Shown piece by piece: positions 17,355-29,964 of a DNA stretch of 64,000 nt. The position numbers and the translations under genes were made by a program. The DNA lies in assembly GCA_030408505.1 (NCBI GenBank), contig JAUHQI010000004.1:806001-870000 (forward strand), given 5' to 3'. Under the pieces are notes generated by a model. The model did no database searches and was not told the DNA's origin. It was given only the letters and a program-made list of their open reading frames with translations. Numbering within the stretch: position 1 is the stretch's first letter; each line of letters begins with the position of its first letter. This stretch comes from Candidatus Sacchlamyda saccharinae (GTDB lineage: Bacteria; Chlamydiota; Chlamydiia; Chlamydiales; Rhabdochlamydiaceae).

Positions 17355-18362
17355 ATGATCATAGCCCCTTCCTGCAACAAATCTACTCCCTATTTGCAAG
17401 TCTTACAAACTCAGTCCACAACGGATGCAAAAATCCGAAAAATCAGCTTTGCTGTGTTTGGAGCACTGTCTCTGACTGCTGGTTACTTCCTGTTCACAGT
17501 CGGAACGCCAATCTCAACGCTACTAGCGATTCCTCTTTTCATTGCAGGTGGCATTTTCCTCTGGCAAGTAACCAAGATACGGGATTATGAAGACCCACAC
17601 ACTCTAGCTGGGTACCGACAAGCAGCCAAAACCATGACCCTTGCAGAAATCGAGTACATGCACACACGGGCAAACATGTCCAAGTATGAAATCCCCCTTA
17701 AAAAAGATTTCTCAGGGATTTACAGAGATGCAATGCATGGTAAATCTTTCACTGACATCATGAACACATACGAGGCTTATAAAGGCTCTAGGTTCACTGT
17801 CCCCACTCCTAAAGAGTTTAAAGCTGTTTTCAAAAAAGAGACCGCAAGAATGAGTATTTTCACAGTATACTCAAGATTCGACATCAAAAAACTCTACGAC
17901 TACGGCATTGTCACAAAACGGTTTTACGGTGACTACACTTCTTATGTTGACTTATGTAAGGGACGTGAAAAAGTGCTTGTAAATGCGCGGACTACTTACG
18001 ACGGGAAAGTGAGAGAAGCTCTCCAAATTTTTAGCCCTGTAATTGCTCAAGCCAGCGGGGACACCCCTTCAAGACAAACTTGGATAGAACGGCTAAAAAG
18101 AGAAGCGGCTCACCTAACTGACGTTCCTCCACATCGCTGGCAAAATAGAACCCTAGGCATTATGACCCCACCATCCGTAGCAGAGGGAGAAACCGTTGCA
18201 GAAAGTTTATCCGCTCTGTATGAAGCACACACGGTCTTTCTCGCGAAAGTAACCGCCGCAAAAGAGAACCTCGACGGGCAATACAAAATTCTTACAGATG
18301 TTATGGCTAGAAGAAAGCAAGAACTCAATGAGCGCTACAGCGAGGGCTTTACGGCTCCTTGA
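17355..18362 (+). CDS. Uncharacterised protein with a bilobed hydrophobic segment (Inc candidate)
   Basis: GGAGA six bases before the ATG fixes the start, giving 335 residues. Residues ~28-72 form two adjacent hydrophobic stretches with a tight hinge around VGTP (FAVFGALSLTAGYFLF, then TLLAIPLFIAGGIFLW), the typical Inc topology near the N-terminus. The rest is hydrophilic and helical, with no motif I can name. Inc proteins are type III secreted and sit in the inclusion membrane; this assignment is inference from topology only. The 3' end overlaps the convergent hydrolase gene by 14 bp. Confidence 0.6.
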   Translation: MIIAPSCNKSTPYLQVLQTQSTTDAKIRKISFAVFGALSLTAGYFLFTVGTPISTLLAIPLFIAGGIFLWQVTKIRDYEDPHTLAGYRQAAKTMTLAEIEYMHTRANMSKYEIPLKKDFSGIYRDAMHGKSFTDIMNTYEAYKGSRFTVPTPKEFKAVFKKETARMSIFTVYSRFDIKKLYDYGIVTKRFYGDYTSYVDLCKGREKVLVNARTTYDGKVREALQIFSPVIAQASGDTPSRQTWIERLKREAAHLTDVPPHRWQNRTLGIMTPPSVAEGETVAESLSALYEAHTVFLAKVTAAKENLDGQYKILTDVMARRKQELNERYSEGFTAP

Positions 18363-19650
18363 AAAATTCAATCGTTCGCTTCCAAGCTTCTCTACTAGCG
18401 AGTTCGTCTGCCTTGGGCGTGCCGCCATAGTCCATCCACATTCCATCGGTGCAGTAGACATTGCATCTGGGAAAATAGGGCTCTGAAATGAGATGCCCAG
18501 CTTTCGGAAAATCCAAATGCTCACACCGAATTTCTGAGTCATGCTCTTCTAAGCGCTCTAAGATTAGCTCGGAATAAACACTACACGGACCTAGTTGATC
18601 ATCTCCACCAGAAATGAGCAAAATAGGACACTGAATATTTTCCACAGGAATAGCCGCTTTATCAAAATTTTCACGCTCAAGATAAAGCCCCCTCTCTCGA
18701 TGAACCCGAATGGATCTAGGATTATCTCTAGTACTTTCAAAAACAGAAGTATCGTTATTCATATCAATGAAGAAAGGAGCTGCGGGTAAAATAGCCTCGT
18801 CTTCGTAGAGCCAAGAATCTGCCGAGAGGACCACACTACTCGGTGCGATTGCAACAATCTTATGGATCTTATCAGGAAAATAACTCCCTAGTACAAGAGC
18901 AAGCTCAGCACCGCGCGACGTGCCATGCAGAAAAATTTCCCCATTTAGCTGTGGGTGATTTTCCACCCATTCAAAAGCCTTTTCAAAATACTCTAAGGGA
19001 ACATTTTCAACTGTAGGTGGCAAATCGCCGATTCCAGTATAAGCAAGAGCTAGCGCAGGTATTCCATGAGAAGCAATCAAGGCAGCCGTACTAGCCTGAA
19101 TCCCGCCATTAGAACCAGTTAAGACAATAACAAGAGGCCTTGGAGTTGCCACTTCGGGCATAAACAACCGGCCGACCAAGCCATCCTCATCCAAAATCTC
19201 ATGATGAAGATCATCCATTTGCAAACATCTACAAATCGTTTTTTCTGCAACGAGCTTTTTACCGTCATAAACACGCAATCGATTGGCAAAGCAGAAACTT
19301 CCGCAAACCTCCTCATCTGTTTCCGAAAAAGGAAGAACATTGCGACTTTCCATCGACCAAAAAAGCCCCATTGGATCGACCCCCTTATACGAGCCCGTGA
19401 TGGGAGATTGTCTAGACAGATCAACACGTCCAGAAGGACCTGCTTGAAAAACCGCTTCCGAGACCCACTGAACACGTTGATGATCAACCCACGACGCTTC
19501 AATCAAGACCACTTGATTCTCCCGTAGGCCATTCACTTCAATTGCAAGTTCCGTATCACAAAGGGGATTCTCATTACAGACAATTTCAGGCCCCTCTGCA
19601 AATAGAGACAGCGTCGTAGTCAAAAAAATAGATAGCCATGTCAATTTCAT
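18349..19650 (-). CDS. Secreted acyl-CoA thioesterase / BAAT-type alpha/beta hydrolase
   Basis: A signal peptide (about 1-18) is followed by a beta-sandwich N-terminal domain (about 25-130) of the acyl-CoA thioester hydrolase/BAAT type. The C-terminal alpha/beta-hydrolase has VIVLTGSNGG (oxyanion region), the nucleophile elbow GTSRG, an acid in ISGGDDQ and a histidine in KAGHLI. Serine at the nucleophile favours hydrolysis over amino-acid transfer. The substrate is unknown, and export is unusual for a CoA-ester enzyme. The 433-residue length agrees with the family. Confidence 0.75.
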   Translation of the reverse strand: MKLTWLSIFLTTTLSLFAEGPEIVCNENPLCDTELAIEVNGLRENQVVLIEASWVDHQRVQWVSEAVFQAGPSGRVDLSRQSPITGSYKGVDPMGLFWSMESRNVLPFSETDEEVCGSFCFANRLRVYDGKKLVAEKTICRCLQMDDLHHEILDEDGLVGRLFMPEVATPRPLVIVLTGSNGGIQASTAALIASHGIPALALAYTGIGDLPPTVENVPLEYFEKAFEWVENHPQLNGEIFLHGTSRGAELALVLGSYFPDKIHKIVAIAPSSVVLSADSWLYEDEAILPAAPFFIDMNNDTSVFESTRDNPRSIRVHRERGLYLERENFDKAAIPVENIQCPILLISGGDDQLGPCSVYSELILERLEEHDSEIRCEHLDFPKAGHLISEPYFPRCNVYCTDGMWMDYGGTPKADELASREAWKRTIEFFKEP

Positions 19651-19708
19651 ATTTCACCTCCAAGAGGGCCAGAGTATCGTAAGTTAGAAAAAAATGCATG
19701 AAAAAAAA

Positions 19709-19736
19709 GAGCCTCAGAGAATAACCTCTGAGGCTC
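19709..19736 (-). terminator. rRNA-type terminator, copy 1 (distal)
   Basis: Stem GAGCCTCAGAG/CTCTGAGGCTC with a 6-base loop, followed on the minus strand by a T-run. It is a near copy of the terminators at 19791 and 20068. Confidence 0.85.
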
Positions 19737-19790
19737 GAAGAAAAACTTACACAATCCCACTTAAGGATATGCAAAAAGAGAATAAAAAAA

Positions 19791-19818
19791 GAGCCTCAGA
19801 GGAAAACCTCTGAGGCTC
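19791..19818 (-). terminator. rRNA-type terminator, copy 2
   Basis: Identical in stem and loop to copy 3 at 20068-20095, with a T-run following on the minus strand. It stands directly after the 3' fragment of the decayed 5S copy. Confidence 0.9.
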
Positions 19819-19828
19819 GGAGAAAAAA

Positions 19829-20043
19829 TCTGGCAGCGCCCTACTCTTCCACACTTTTGGGACTCATTGATCAATTCAATTCCTTCTATCTCCGGCCAAA
19901 AGCATCCGTAAAATCTAATTTTCAATCTACATTAACTCTTCTGAGTTAATTTCGATCTCCAAATTAAATTTTTCGGCCCTTCTGACTCGGATCTCGAAGA
20001 AAGCAAGCAATCAATGCTTCCCTTACGTGTAGTACCTATCGGC
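19829..20043 (-). pseudogene. Decayed second 5S rRNA copy split by an inserted element
   Basis: 19829-19854 is identical to the 3' end of the intact 5S gene (20106-20131), and 20022-20043 matches the following 5S segment with two differences. Between them lies about 165 bp of unrelated sequence. The rest of the 5S 5' half is missing. The flanking terminator copies 2 and 3 are identical, so a tandem duplication of 5S plus terminator was followed by an insertion and decay. Confidence 0.75.
19859..20021. mobile_element. MITE-like element, copy 2, inserted in the decayed 5S
   Basis: The core 19932-20003 is about 80% identical to 12353-12423. The two ends are weakly inverted repeats (GGGAnnCATTGAT at the left, its complement at the right), and the left end shares TGATCAATT with copy 1. 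It is longer than copy 1 because of about 60 extra bases (19870-19931). It encodes nothing, and no transposase is present in the window. Confidence 0.6.
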
Positions 20044-20067
20044 TCTGAATCTCCTGTATAAAAAAAA

Positions 20068-20095
20068 GAGCCTCAGAGGAAAACCTCTGAGGCTC
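20068..20095 (-). terminator. rRNA operon terminator, copy 3 (proximal)
   Basis: An 11-bp stem with a 6-base loop lies 10 bases after the 5S 3' end, followed on the minus strand by a T-run. It is the first terminator met by rRNA transcripts. Confidence 0.95.
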
Positions 20096-20105
20096 GGAGA
20101 AAAAA

Positions 20106-20219
20106 TCTGGCAGCGCCCTACTCTTCCACACTCTTGCGTGTAGTACCATCGGCGAGGAAGGGCTTGACTTCTGAGTTCGGTATGGGATCAGGTAGTTCCC
20201 CTTCTCTATTGCCACCAGA
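20106..20219 (-). rRNA. rrf: 5S ribosomal RNA
   Basis: About 114 nt. The ends pair (TCTGGTGGC... with ...GCTGCCAGA), and the conserved internal CCGAACTCAGAAG is present. It is the last gene of the 16S-23S-5S operon. The 150-bp spacer to 23S (20220-20369) holds no tRNA. Confidence 0.97.
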
Positions 20220-20369
20220 AAAAATTTGGATCAGTTGTACTAAAGGTATGTGCGATCACTGATAGAAAAAGACGCTCGAAAACAACACTTTCATCTTGCT
20301 CTCTTTGGCGTGTCATCATTGGCTCAAATCTCATAGTGGTAAGAATTGTGCCGATGATGAAAAAAAAAT

Positions 20370-23315
<2,946 letters not shown>

Positions 23316-23617
23316 CAAAATTTTGTGGTCGAGATCATAAAGATCTCGTAATTTGCCAAATTAATTAAGATGAAGTAATTATTCTCAAGCGCCATTTTCT
23401 ATCAGTGAAGATAAAATTGAAATGTTGTAAAAAATACAACACCTCTGTTGACGCATTAAGTTAACCTAACATGCTTATCATATGTTAGATTAATTACCTT
23501 TGTTCGAATTCGCAAAAATTCGAACTGTACAACTTTCCAAATAACAGCTCTCTCTTAACAACAGAAAAGAAGTGATGTGTAACAACGCCTGCTCAACCTA
23601 AGAACATAATTGTCCTT
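23316..23617 (-). other. 16S-23S internal transcribed spacer, no tRNA
   Basis: About 300 bp of AT-rich spacer without a tRNA cloverleaf, the usual chlamydial state. 23554-23591 is complementary, with small bulges, to 25237-25281 upstream of 16S, forming the long stem expected to be cut by RNase III during 16S release. A further hairpin (GACCACA/TGTGGTC) lies at the 23S 5' boundary. Confidence 0.8.
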
Positions 23618-25174
<1,557 letters not shown>

Positions 25175-25348
25175 AAAACTTTGACAATTCAAAAAAATTG
25201 TTAAAAATAGGACAAGCAAAATAAATTTTGCTTGCACAAGCGTTGTTATTTGTCACATCACTTCATTTCTGCTGTTAAAAGAGCATTTGCACCGCTAATA
25301 ACTGCGATGCTTTCCTTTCATCCGATTCCTCGTTTGAAGGAAGACATA

Positions 25349-25378
25349 AGATTACGACAGCCTGGTATTTAAGTGCAA
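25349..25378 (-). promoter_or_regulatory. Possible rRNA promoter
   Basis: On the minus strand TTGCAC (25378-25373) is followed after 18 bases by TAATCT (25354-25349), about 175 bases before the 16S 5' end and upstream of the RNase III stem. A second TTGCAA lies further upstream near 25418. It is assigned by eye only. Confidence 0.35.
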
Positions 25379-25538
25379 ACTTTTTCCAAAACTTTTTCAT
25401 TAAAATAAAGTGTTTGCAAGCGCGCCAAAGAGATTAAATGCGTTCAGAGATACTTCTGAAGGGGTTTTTAAGAAAAACATGTACGCAAAGATAGGGCCTC
25501 AATTTCTTTCTTTTGCATAACGATCCTCCGGTCGCTAT

Positions 25539-25850
25539 GTCCGGTAGCTCCGCTTACTTGAGCTGTTTTTGCTGCGGTAAATCGGATCCTACGCTCAAAA
25601 AGCCATCGACTGCGAGAGCATCGCGGCTGGCCACATCATAAATGGTAAAGTCTTTACTTGTTTGAAATAGGCCCTGCGGGGTGACATGGAGGAGGGCGGA
25701 GCCCCGACGGAGTGCTCACGCAGCCGATGGCTGCTTTAGGCAAAGGGAAATTGGTCTGTGTGAGCGGCGATCAGCGCTTTGCACGGCGTCGTGAATATAG
25801 GATCCGATTTAGCGCAGCATAAACAGCTCAAGTAATCGGAGCTACTGGAC
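25539..25850. repeat. Fold-back element with 53-bp inverted arms upstream of the rRNA operon
   Basis: The arms 25539-25591 and 25798-25850 are inverted repeats identical at 49 of 53 positions. Inside, 25601-25620 pairs with 25714-25733 (17 of 20), so a transcript would form a long rod with nested stems. The interior is G+C-rich and has no open reading frame of note. A hairpin GGGATGA/TCATCCC (25851-25872) and a T-run (25902-25909) follow on the plus strand. It may be a structured RNA or a non-autonomous fold-back transposon; it does not resemble RNase P RNA, tmRNA or 6S RNA to my eye. The stretch 25379-25538 before it is AT-rich and shows nothing more. Confidence 0.7.
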
Positions 25851-25908
25851 GGGATGACCAGAGGATCATCCCGCAGAAAACCTACTAGAGGTTCTTGTAA
25901 TATTTTTT

Positions 25909-27192
25909 TTAGAGGGCTTGTTGGAGGAGGTAGACTCCCATGCCAGCGAGATAGCCGACAAAGGCGGGGATCGTCATTTTTTTCATGTAGGCGAAAAAGT
26001 CAATCTTTTCTAAGCCCATCAGTGCAACACCTGCAGAAGATCCGATGAGGAGCATGCTGCCCCCAGTTCCCGCAGCATAGGCGATCATATGCCAAAGCGA
26101 GGAGTCCATGGGGAACTCTGACAGTGGGTACATCCCCATGGTTCCAGCCACTAGGGGAACGTTGTCAATAATAGCAGACATAATGCCAATTAGAGTGGCA
26201 ATAAGAGGCTGATTGCCCACGTACTTTTCTAGTAGTCCAGCTAGATCCTTGAGGATACCCGCAGATTCAAGCGAGTTGATACATAGAAGTATACCCAGGA
26301 AGAAGAGGACTCCCGACATGTCGATCTTTGTGAGTACTGTCGGCACACGCAGGTGCTGGCGGTGTTCATACTTTTGGTGGAGCATATCGGTGACGAGCCA
26401 CAGAACAGCCACACCGATGAGCATGCCCATGAAAGGAGGAAGACCCGTAAGCGTTTTGAAAATAGGTACGAAGATCAGCGCGCCAATACCCAGGTAGAAA
26501 ACAAGTCGTGCCCCAGGCTCTGGGATTACATCAAACTCTTCTACTGCAGGCTGTGAATACTCCCCTTTTTGCCTGAAGGAAAAATAGGACATCGGGACCA
26601 ACATCGAGACAATACTCGGCAGAATGAGCGCTTTCATCACCGCTAAGGTCGAGAGCTGACCATTGATCCAAAGCATCGTTGTAGTCACATCCCCAATAGG
26701 CGTCCAGGCACCTCCCGCATTGGAGCAGAGCACGACAACACAACTAAGCAAGAACCTCTCGTTTCTTGTGGGAACCATTTTTCTAAGGAGCGAGATCATC
26801 AAAATCGTAGTCGTCAAGTTATCTAAGACTGCCGACAAACAAAAGGCAGTAAATGCAACGATCCAAAGCATTTTGCGTTTAGAAGTTGTTCGAATGATGT
26901 CGGTGACGATTTTAAAGCCTTTGTGCGAGTCGATCAACTCTACTAAAGTCATCGCCCCCATCAAAAAGAAGATGATCTGAGAGACGTCTGAGACATGCAC
27001 CCCCAAATCTTTTAAGTCCTGACTCACCGGAGCCACGCTCAAGGTGAAGTAGATCACCCAACAAAGAACAGCAATAAGAAGAGCCACCGCCGTCTTATTG
27101 ATTTTGATCGTGTACTCAAAGATGATAGCCAAATACCCTAGGCCAAACACAAGTAAAATGAGGGGGTACAAAAAGGGTGAAGCTTCAAGCAT
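25909..27192 (-). CDS. nhaD: Na+/H+ antiporter, NhaD family
   Basis: Polytopic inner-membrane protein of 427 residues with about ten to twelve hydrophobic helices, belonging to the ArsB/NhaD ion-transporter superfamily. Conserved features include the discontinuous-helix regions AVLDNLTTTILMISL and SAIIDNVPLVAGTMGMYPL, whose Asn/Asp residues carry ions in this family. It is translated 3 bp after kdsD, so the two form an operon. Confidence 0.88.
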   Translation of the reverse strand: MLEASPFLYPLILLVFGLGYLAIIFEYTIKINKTAVALLIAVLCWVIYFTLSVAPVSQDLKDLGVHVSDVSQIIFFLMGAMTLVELIDSHKGFKIVTDIIRTTSKRKMLWIVAFTAFCLSAVLDNLTTTILMISLLRKMVPTRNERFLLSCVVVLCSNAGGAWTPIGDVTTTMLWINGQLSTLAVMKALILPSIVSMLVPMSYFSFRQKGEYSQPAVEEFDVIPEPGARLVFYLGIGALIFVPIFKTLTGLPPFMGMLIGVAVLWLVTDMLHQKYEHRQHLRVPTVLTKIDMSGVLFFLGILLCINSLESAGILKDLAGLLEKYVGNQPLIATLIGIMSAIIDNVPLVAGTMGMYPLSEFPMDSSLWHMIAYAAGTGGSMLLIGSSAGVALMGLEKIDFFAYMKKMTIPAFVGYLAGMGVYLLQQAL

Positions 27193-27195
27193 ATT

Positions 27196-28164
27196 TTATA
27201 TTTCCTTATGAATAATATCGTGCATTCTAATGAGACCAACCACTTTGCCCTCGGCAATTACAGGAGCCACCATCACATATTTTTTCTCTTGCATCTTCTG
27301 CAACGCGCTATGCGCAAACTCTTTGGGACCTACCACAATAGGATCCTTGCTCATCAATTCTTGCATGGTCTTATCCATGACCAGAGCCCCTTCTGACTGG
27401 AGCGCTCTTCGCAAATCCCCATCGGTAAAAATCCCTAACAACCCATCTTCTCTGGAGAGAACCAGTAAGCAGCCACACCGCTTATCAGACAGCTCTACAA
27501 TCACATCAACAAGGCGATCCTCTTCTCTACAAACAGGCAAATCCTTGCCTGATTTCATCAGATCCTCTACCAGAAAAGTCACCTTCTGCCCAATGGCTCC
27601 TGAAGGGTGATTCCCTGCAAACTCCTCGATGCTAAAACCTTTTTCTTTCATCAGCGTAATAGAGAGCAAATCTCCAAATAGCAATTGCGCAGTTGTAGAG
27701 ATCGTTGGAGCTAAATCAAAAGGGCAAAGCTCTTTTTCAACAGGAAGCAATATCTGTTGATCAGCAAGCTGAGCCAATAAGCTACCGGAATCTGATACCG
27801 CAGCAACAATATGGGCCCCCTTTTGCTTTAAATGGGGTACTAGATCGACAAGCTCTTGGGTCTTTCCGCTTTTGCTGAGCATGAGTACCACATCGTCTTC
27901 ACCAACCGCTCCAATATCACCATGCAAAAAGTTAAACGCTGGCAAATATAGAGCCCGGGTTCCCGTAGAAACGAGCGTCATCGCAATTTTCTCCGCAATA
28001 ATCCCGCTCTTCCCCACTCCAGTCAAAACAATGAGGCCCTTGCATTGCAAGCAAAGCGCCAGAACCTTTTCCACCACTTCCAGATCCAAATGCTGGAAAT
28101 AAGATTCAATATACTGCTTTTGCTGAGTGAAAAGAGAGTGGATTAAAGACGTTGCAAGTGCCAC
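27196..28164 (-). CDS. kdsD: Arabinose-5-phosphate isomerase (SIS plus two CBS domains)
   Basis: Converts ribulose-5-phosphate to arabinose-5-phosphate, the first step to Kdo for LPS. An N-terminal SIS domain (GVGKSGIIAEK, then LSKSGKTQEL, and the conserved HGDIGAV and NHPSGAIG) is followed by two CBS domains from about residue 205. The start codon is GTG at 28164 (MALATSL...); no ATG is near. The 322-residue length is typical. With lpxK and gmhA elsewhere in the window it contributes to LPS synthesis. Confidence 0.92.
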   Translation of the reverse strand: MALATSLIHSLFTQQKQYIESYFQHLDLEVVEKVLALCLQCKGLIVLTGVGKSGIIAEKIAMTLVSTGTRALYLPAFNFLHGDIGAVGEDDVVLMLSKSGKTQELVDLVPHLKQKGAHIVAAVSDSGSLLAQLADQQILLPVEKELCPFDLAPTISTTAQLLFGDLLSITLMKEKGFSIEEFAGNHPSGAIGQKVTFLVEDLMKSGKDLPVCREEDRLVDVIVELSDKRCGCLLVLSREDGLLGIFTDGDLRRALQSEGALVMDKTMQELMSKDPIVVGPKEFAHSALQKMQEKKYVMVAPVIAEGKVVGLIRMHDIIHKEI

Positions 28165-28400
28165 AGTGGTTGCTCTTGTTTTTATTGAAAACTTCCGTTA
28201 CAGATACATTAAGGAGCTACTGATTAATTCCGCACTTTCATCTTCAGCGGCTTTCGGGCAAAAATCGCCTTTTTGTAAACGCTGACTATCAATAGTCAGC
28301 TTTATTACTCCAGCGTCGATTTTTTCTCCGAAATCCATCTGAATCTGAAAATCCGTCTTTAAGTCAGAATCTCCTTTAAGGTTAGCTAGAGAGACAGTTG
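28165..28400. other. Divergent intergenic region between kdsD and icd
   Basis: It probably holds promoters for kdsD (minus) and icd (plus). It contains a hairpin CTGACTAT/ATAGTCAG (28281-28298). A 69-codon minus frame (28198-28407, TTG start, no ribosome site) crosses it and overlaps the icd start. Its translation is plausible in composition, but I cannot support it as a gene. Confidence 0.4.
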
Positions 28401-29834
28401 ATGACAAGTGGAAAAATCCCTATCGCCATAGCAGAAGGTGACGGTATCGGCCCAGAAATCATGGCCGCGGTCCGCCACACCCTCGATGAAGCAGGAGCCC
28501 CCCTCGAATACCACCCCGTAGAAATCGGCGAAAAATGCTACCTCGCCGGCAATAAAACCGGCATGGCCCCCGCCACCTGGGACACCCTTCGCTCCACCAA
28601 AGCATTCCTCAAAGCCCCCATTACTACACCCCAAGGTGGCGGGTACAAAAGCCTCAACGTGACCATCCGCTCCGCCTTTAACCTATACGCCAATATCCGC
28701 CCCTCCACCTCCTACGCCCCCTTCATCCCCACCAAACACCCCAAAATGGATCTTGTCATTGTCCGCGAGAACGAAGAAGACCTCTACTCTGGCATCGAAT
28801 ACCAACAGACGCCCCAAGCCGCCACCTCCCTCAAACTCATCTCCCGCCCCGGCACCGAAAAAATCGTCCGCTACGCCTTTGAGTACGCCAGAGCCCATGG
28901 CCGCAAAAAAGTGACCTGCTTCACCAAAGACAACATCATGAAGCTCTCCGACGGCCTCTTCCACCAGATTTTCGAAGAGATCGCTCCAGAATACTCCGAC
29001 ATAGAAAATGAGCACTGGATCGTCGACATCGGCGCTGCCAAGCTCGCCGACCACCCCGAAAAGTTCGACGTCGTCGTCCTCCCCAACCTCTACGGAGACA
29101 TCCTCTCCGACGTCGCCACCCAAATTTCTGGCTCCGTAGGCCTCGGGGGCTCGGCCAATATCGGCGATTCTTACGCCATGTTCGAAGCGATCCACGGCTC
29201 TGCCCCGCGCCTAGCCGGCAAAAACATCGCCAACCCCACAGGCCTCCTATTCGGCGCCATCCTCCTCCTCCAATCCCTAGACCAAAACGAAATCGCCGAG
29301 AGGATCCACAACGCCTGGCTCAAAACCATCGAATCGGGCATCCACACCCACGACATCTACCAAAAAGAGACCTCCACCCAAGAGGTTGGCACTAAAGAGT
29401 TTGCCACAACTATCGGCAAATACCTCGGCCAAAAGCCCGAAAAACTCAAACCCTCCTCCCACAAAAGAACCAAACTCAAGACCCTCGCCAATCACATCGC
29501 CCCCACCCCCAAAAGGACCCTCATCGGCGTCGATATCTACCTCTACTCAGGAGGACCACCCCTTACCCTCCAAGAAAAGCTCTCCCAGACCCCCACACTC
29601 CTCACCCTCAAACTCCTCACCAACCGAGGCGTCCAAGTCTGGCCTCCTGGCCACCCGGACACCTTCTGCATCGATCAATACCGCGCCCGCTACACCGCCC
29701 AAGGCCCCATTTCCCCTACAGCCATCCTAGATACCCTTAAGTCCCTTACAGACAGTGGCTTTGACATCATCAAAACTGAGAACCTCTACCTCTTCGATAA
29801 TAAACCCGCCTTCTCCTCCGGTAACATATTTTAA
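28401..29834 (+). CDS. icd: Isocitrate dehydrogenase (NADP+-type, long Thermus/Rickettsia-like form)
   Basis: TCA-cycle oxidative decarboxylation of isocitrate. The isopropylmalate/isocitrate dehydrogenase core has GDGIGPEI at the start, RENEEDLYSGIEY, the substrate/metal site VVLPNLYGDILSDVA and GSAPRLAGKNIANPT. A C-terminal extension of about 140 residues is the mark of the long bacterial form. ATG at 28401 is chosen over a TTG one codon upstream. Third positions are extremely C-rich, unlike the accessory genes that follow. Confidence 0.93.
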   Translation: MTSGKIPIAIAEGDGIGPEIMAAVRHTLDEAGAPLEYHPVEIGEKCYLAGNKTGMAPATWDTLRSTKAFLKAPITTPQGGGYKSLNVTIRSAFNLYANIRPSTSYAPFIPTKHPKMDLVIVRENEEDLYSGIEYQQTPQAATSLKLISRPGTEKIVRYAFEYARAHGRKKVTCFTKDNIMKLSDGLFHQIFEEIAPEYSDIENEHWIVDIGAAKLADHPEKFDVVVLPNLYGDILSDVATQISGSVGLGGSANIGDSYAMFEAIHGSAPRLAGKNIANPTGLLFGAILLLQSLDQNEIAERIHNAWLKTIESGIHTHDIYQKETSTQEVGTKEFATTIGKYLGQKPEKLKPSSHKRTKLKTLANHIAPTPKRTLIGVDIYLYSGGPPLTLQEKLSQTPTLLTLKLLTNRGVQVWPPGHPDTFCIDQYRARYTAQGPISPTAILDTLKSLTDSGFDIIKTENLYLFDNKPAFSSGNIF

Positions 29835-29887
29835 CCCCTTTTCCTCCAGTCACTTAAATATTTTCTATAAATTATAAAAAATTTAAC

Positions 29888-29916
29888 TTGATTTAATAAA
29901 ATCTTTATTATAGAAT
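29888..29916 (+). promoter_or_regulatory. Promoter of the 29965 gene
   Basis: TTGATT-17-TAGAAT, followed by a leader containing ACTAGTTAATAAAAAC and an AGGAG ribosome site. The same arrangement occurs before 31921, supporting both. Confidence 0.6.
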
Positions 29917-29964
29917 AATGACACTAGTTAATAAAAACTTAAATAATAACCAGGAGATAATATT

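Noticed and set aside
23316-23617. tRNA genes in the 16S-23S spacer
   Set aside because: No T-arm or acceptor pattern is present; the spacer is AT-rich and only forms simple hairpins.
25539-25908. RNase P RNA, tmRNA or 6S RNA in the fold-back region
   Set aside because: None of their conserved core sequences was found; the long nested arms do not fit their folds.
28198-28407. 69-codon minus frame between kdsD and icd
   Set aside because: TTG start, no ribosome site, overlaps the icd start, and no family recognised; kept only as a remark.
28683-29195. 170-codon minus frame inside icd
   Set aside because: Antisense to icd; its Gly/Val/Glu-rich product follows from the C-rich codons of icd.
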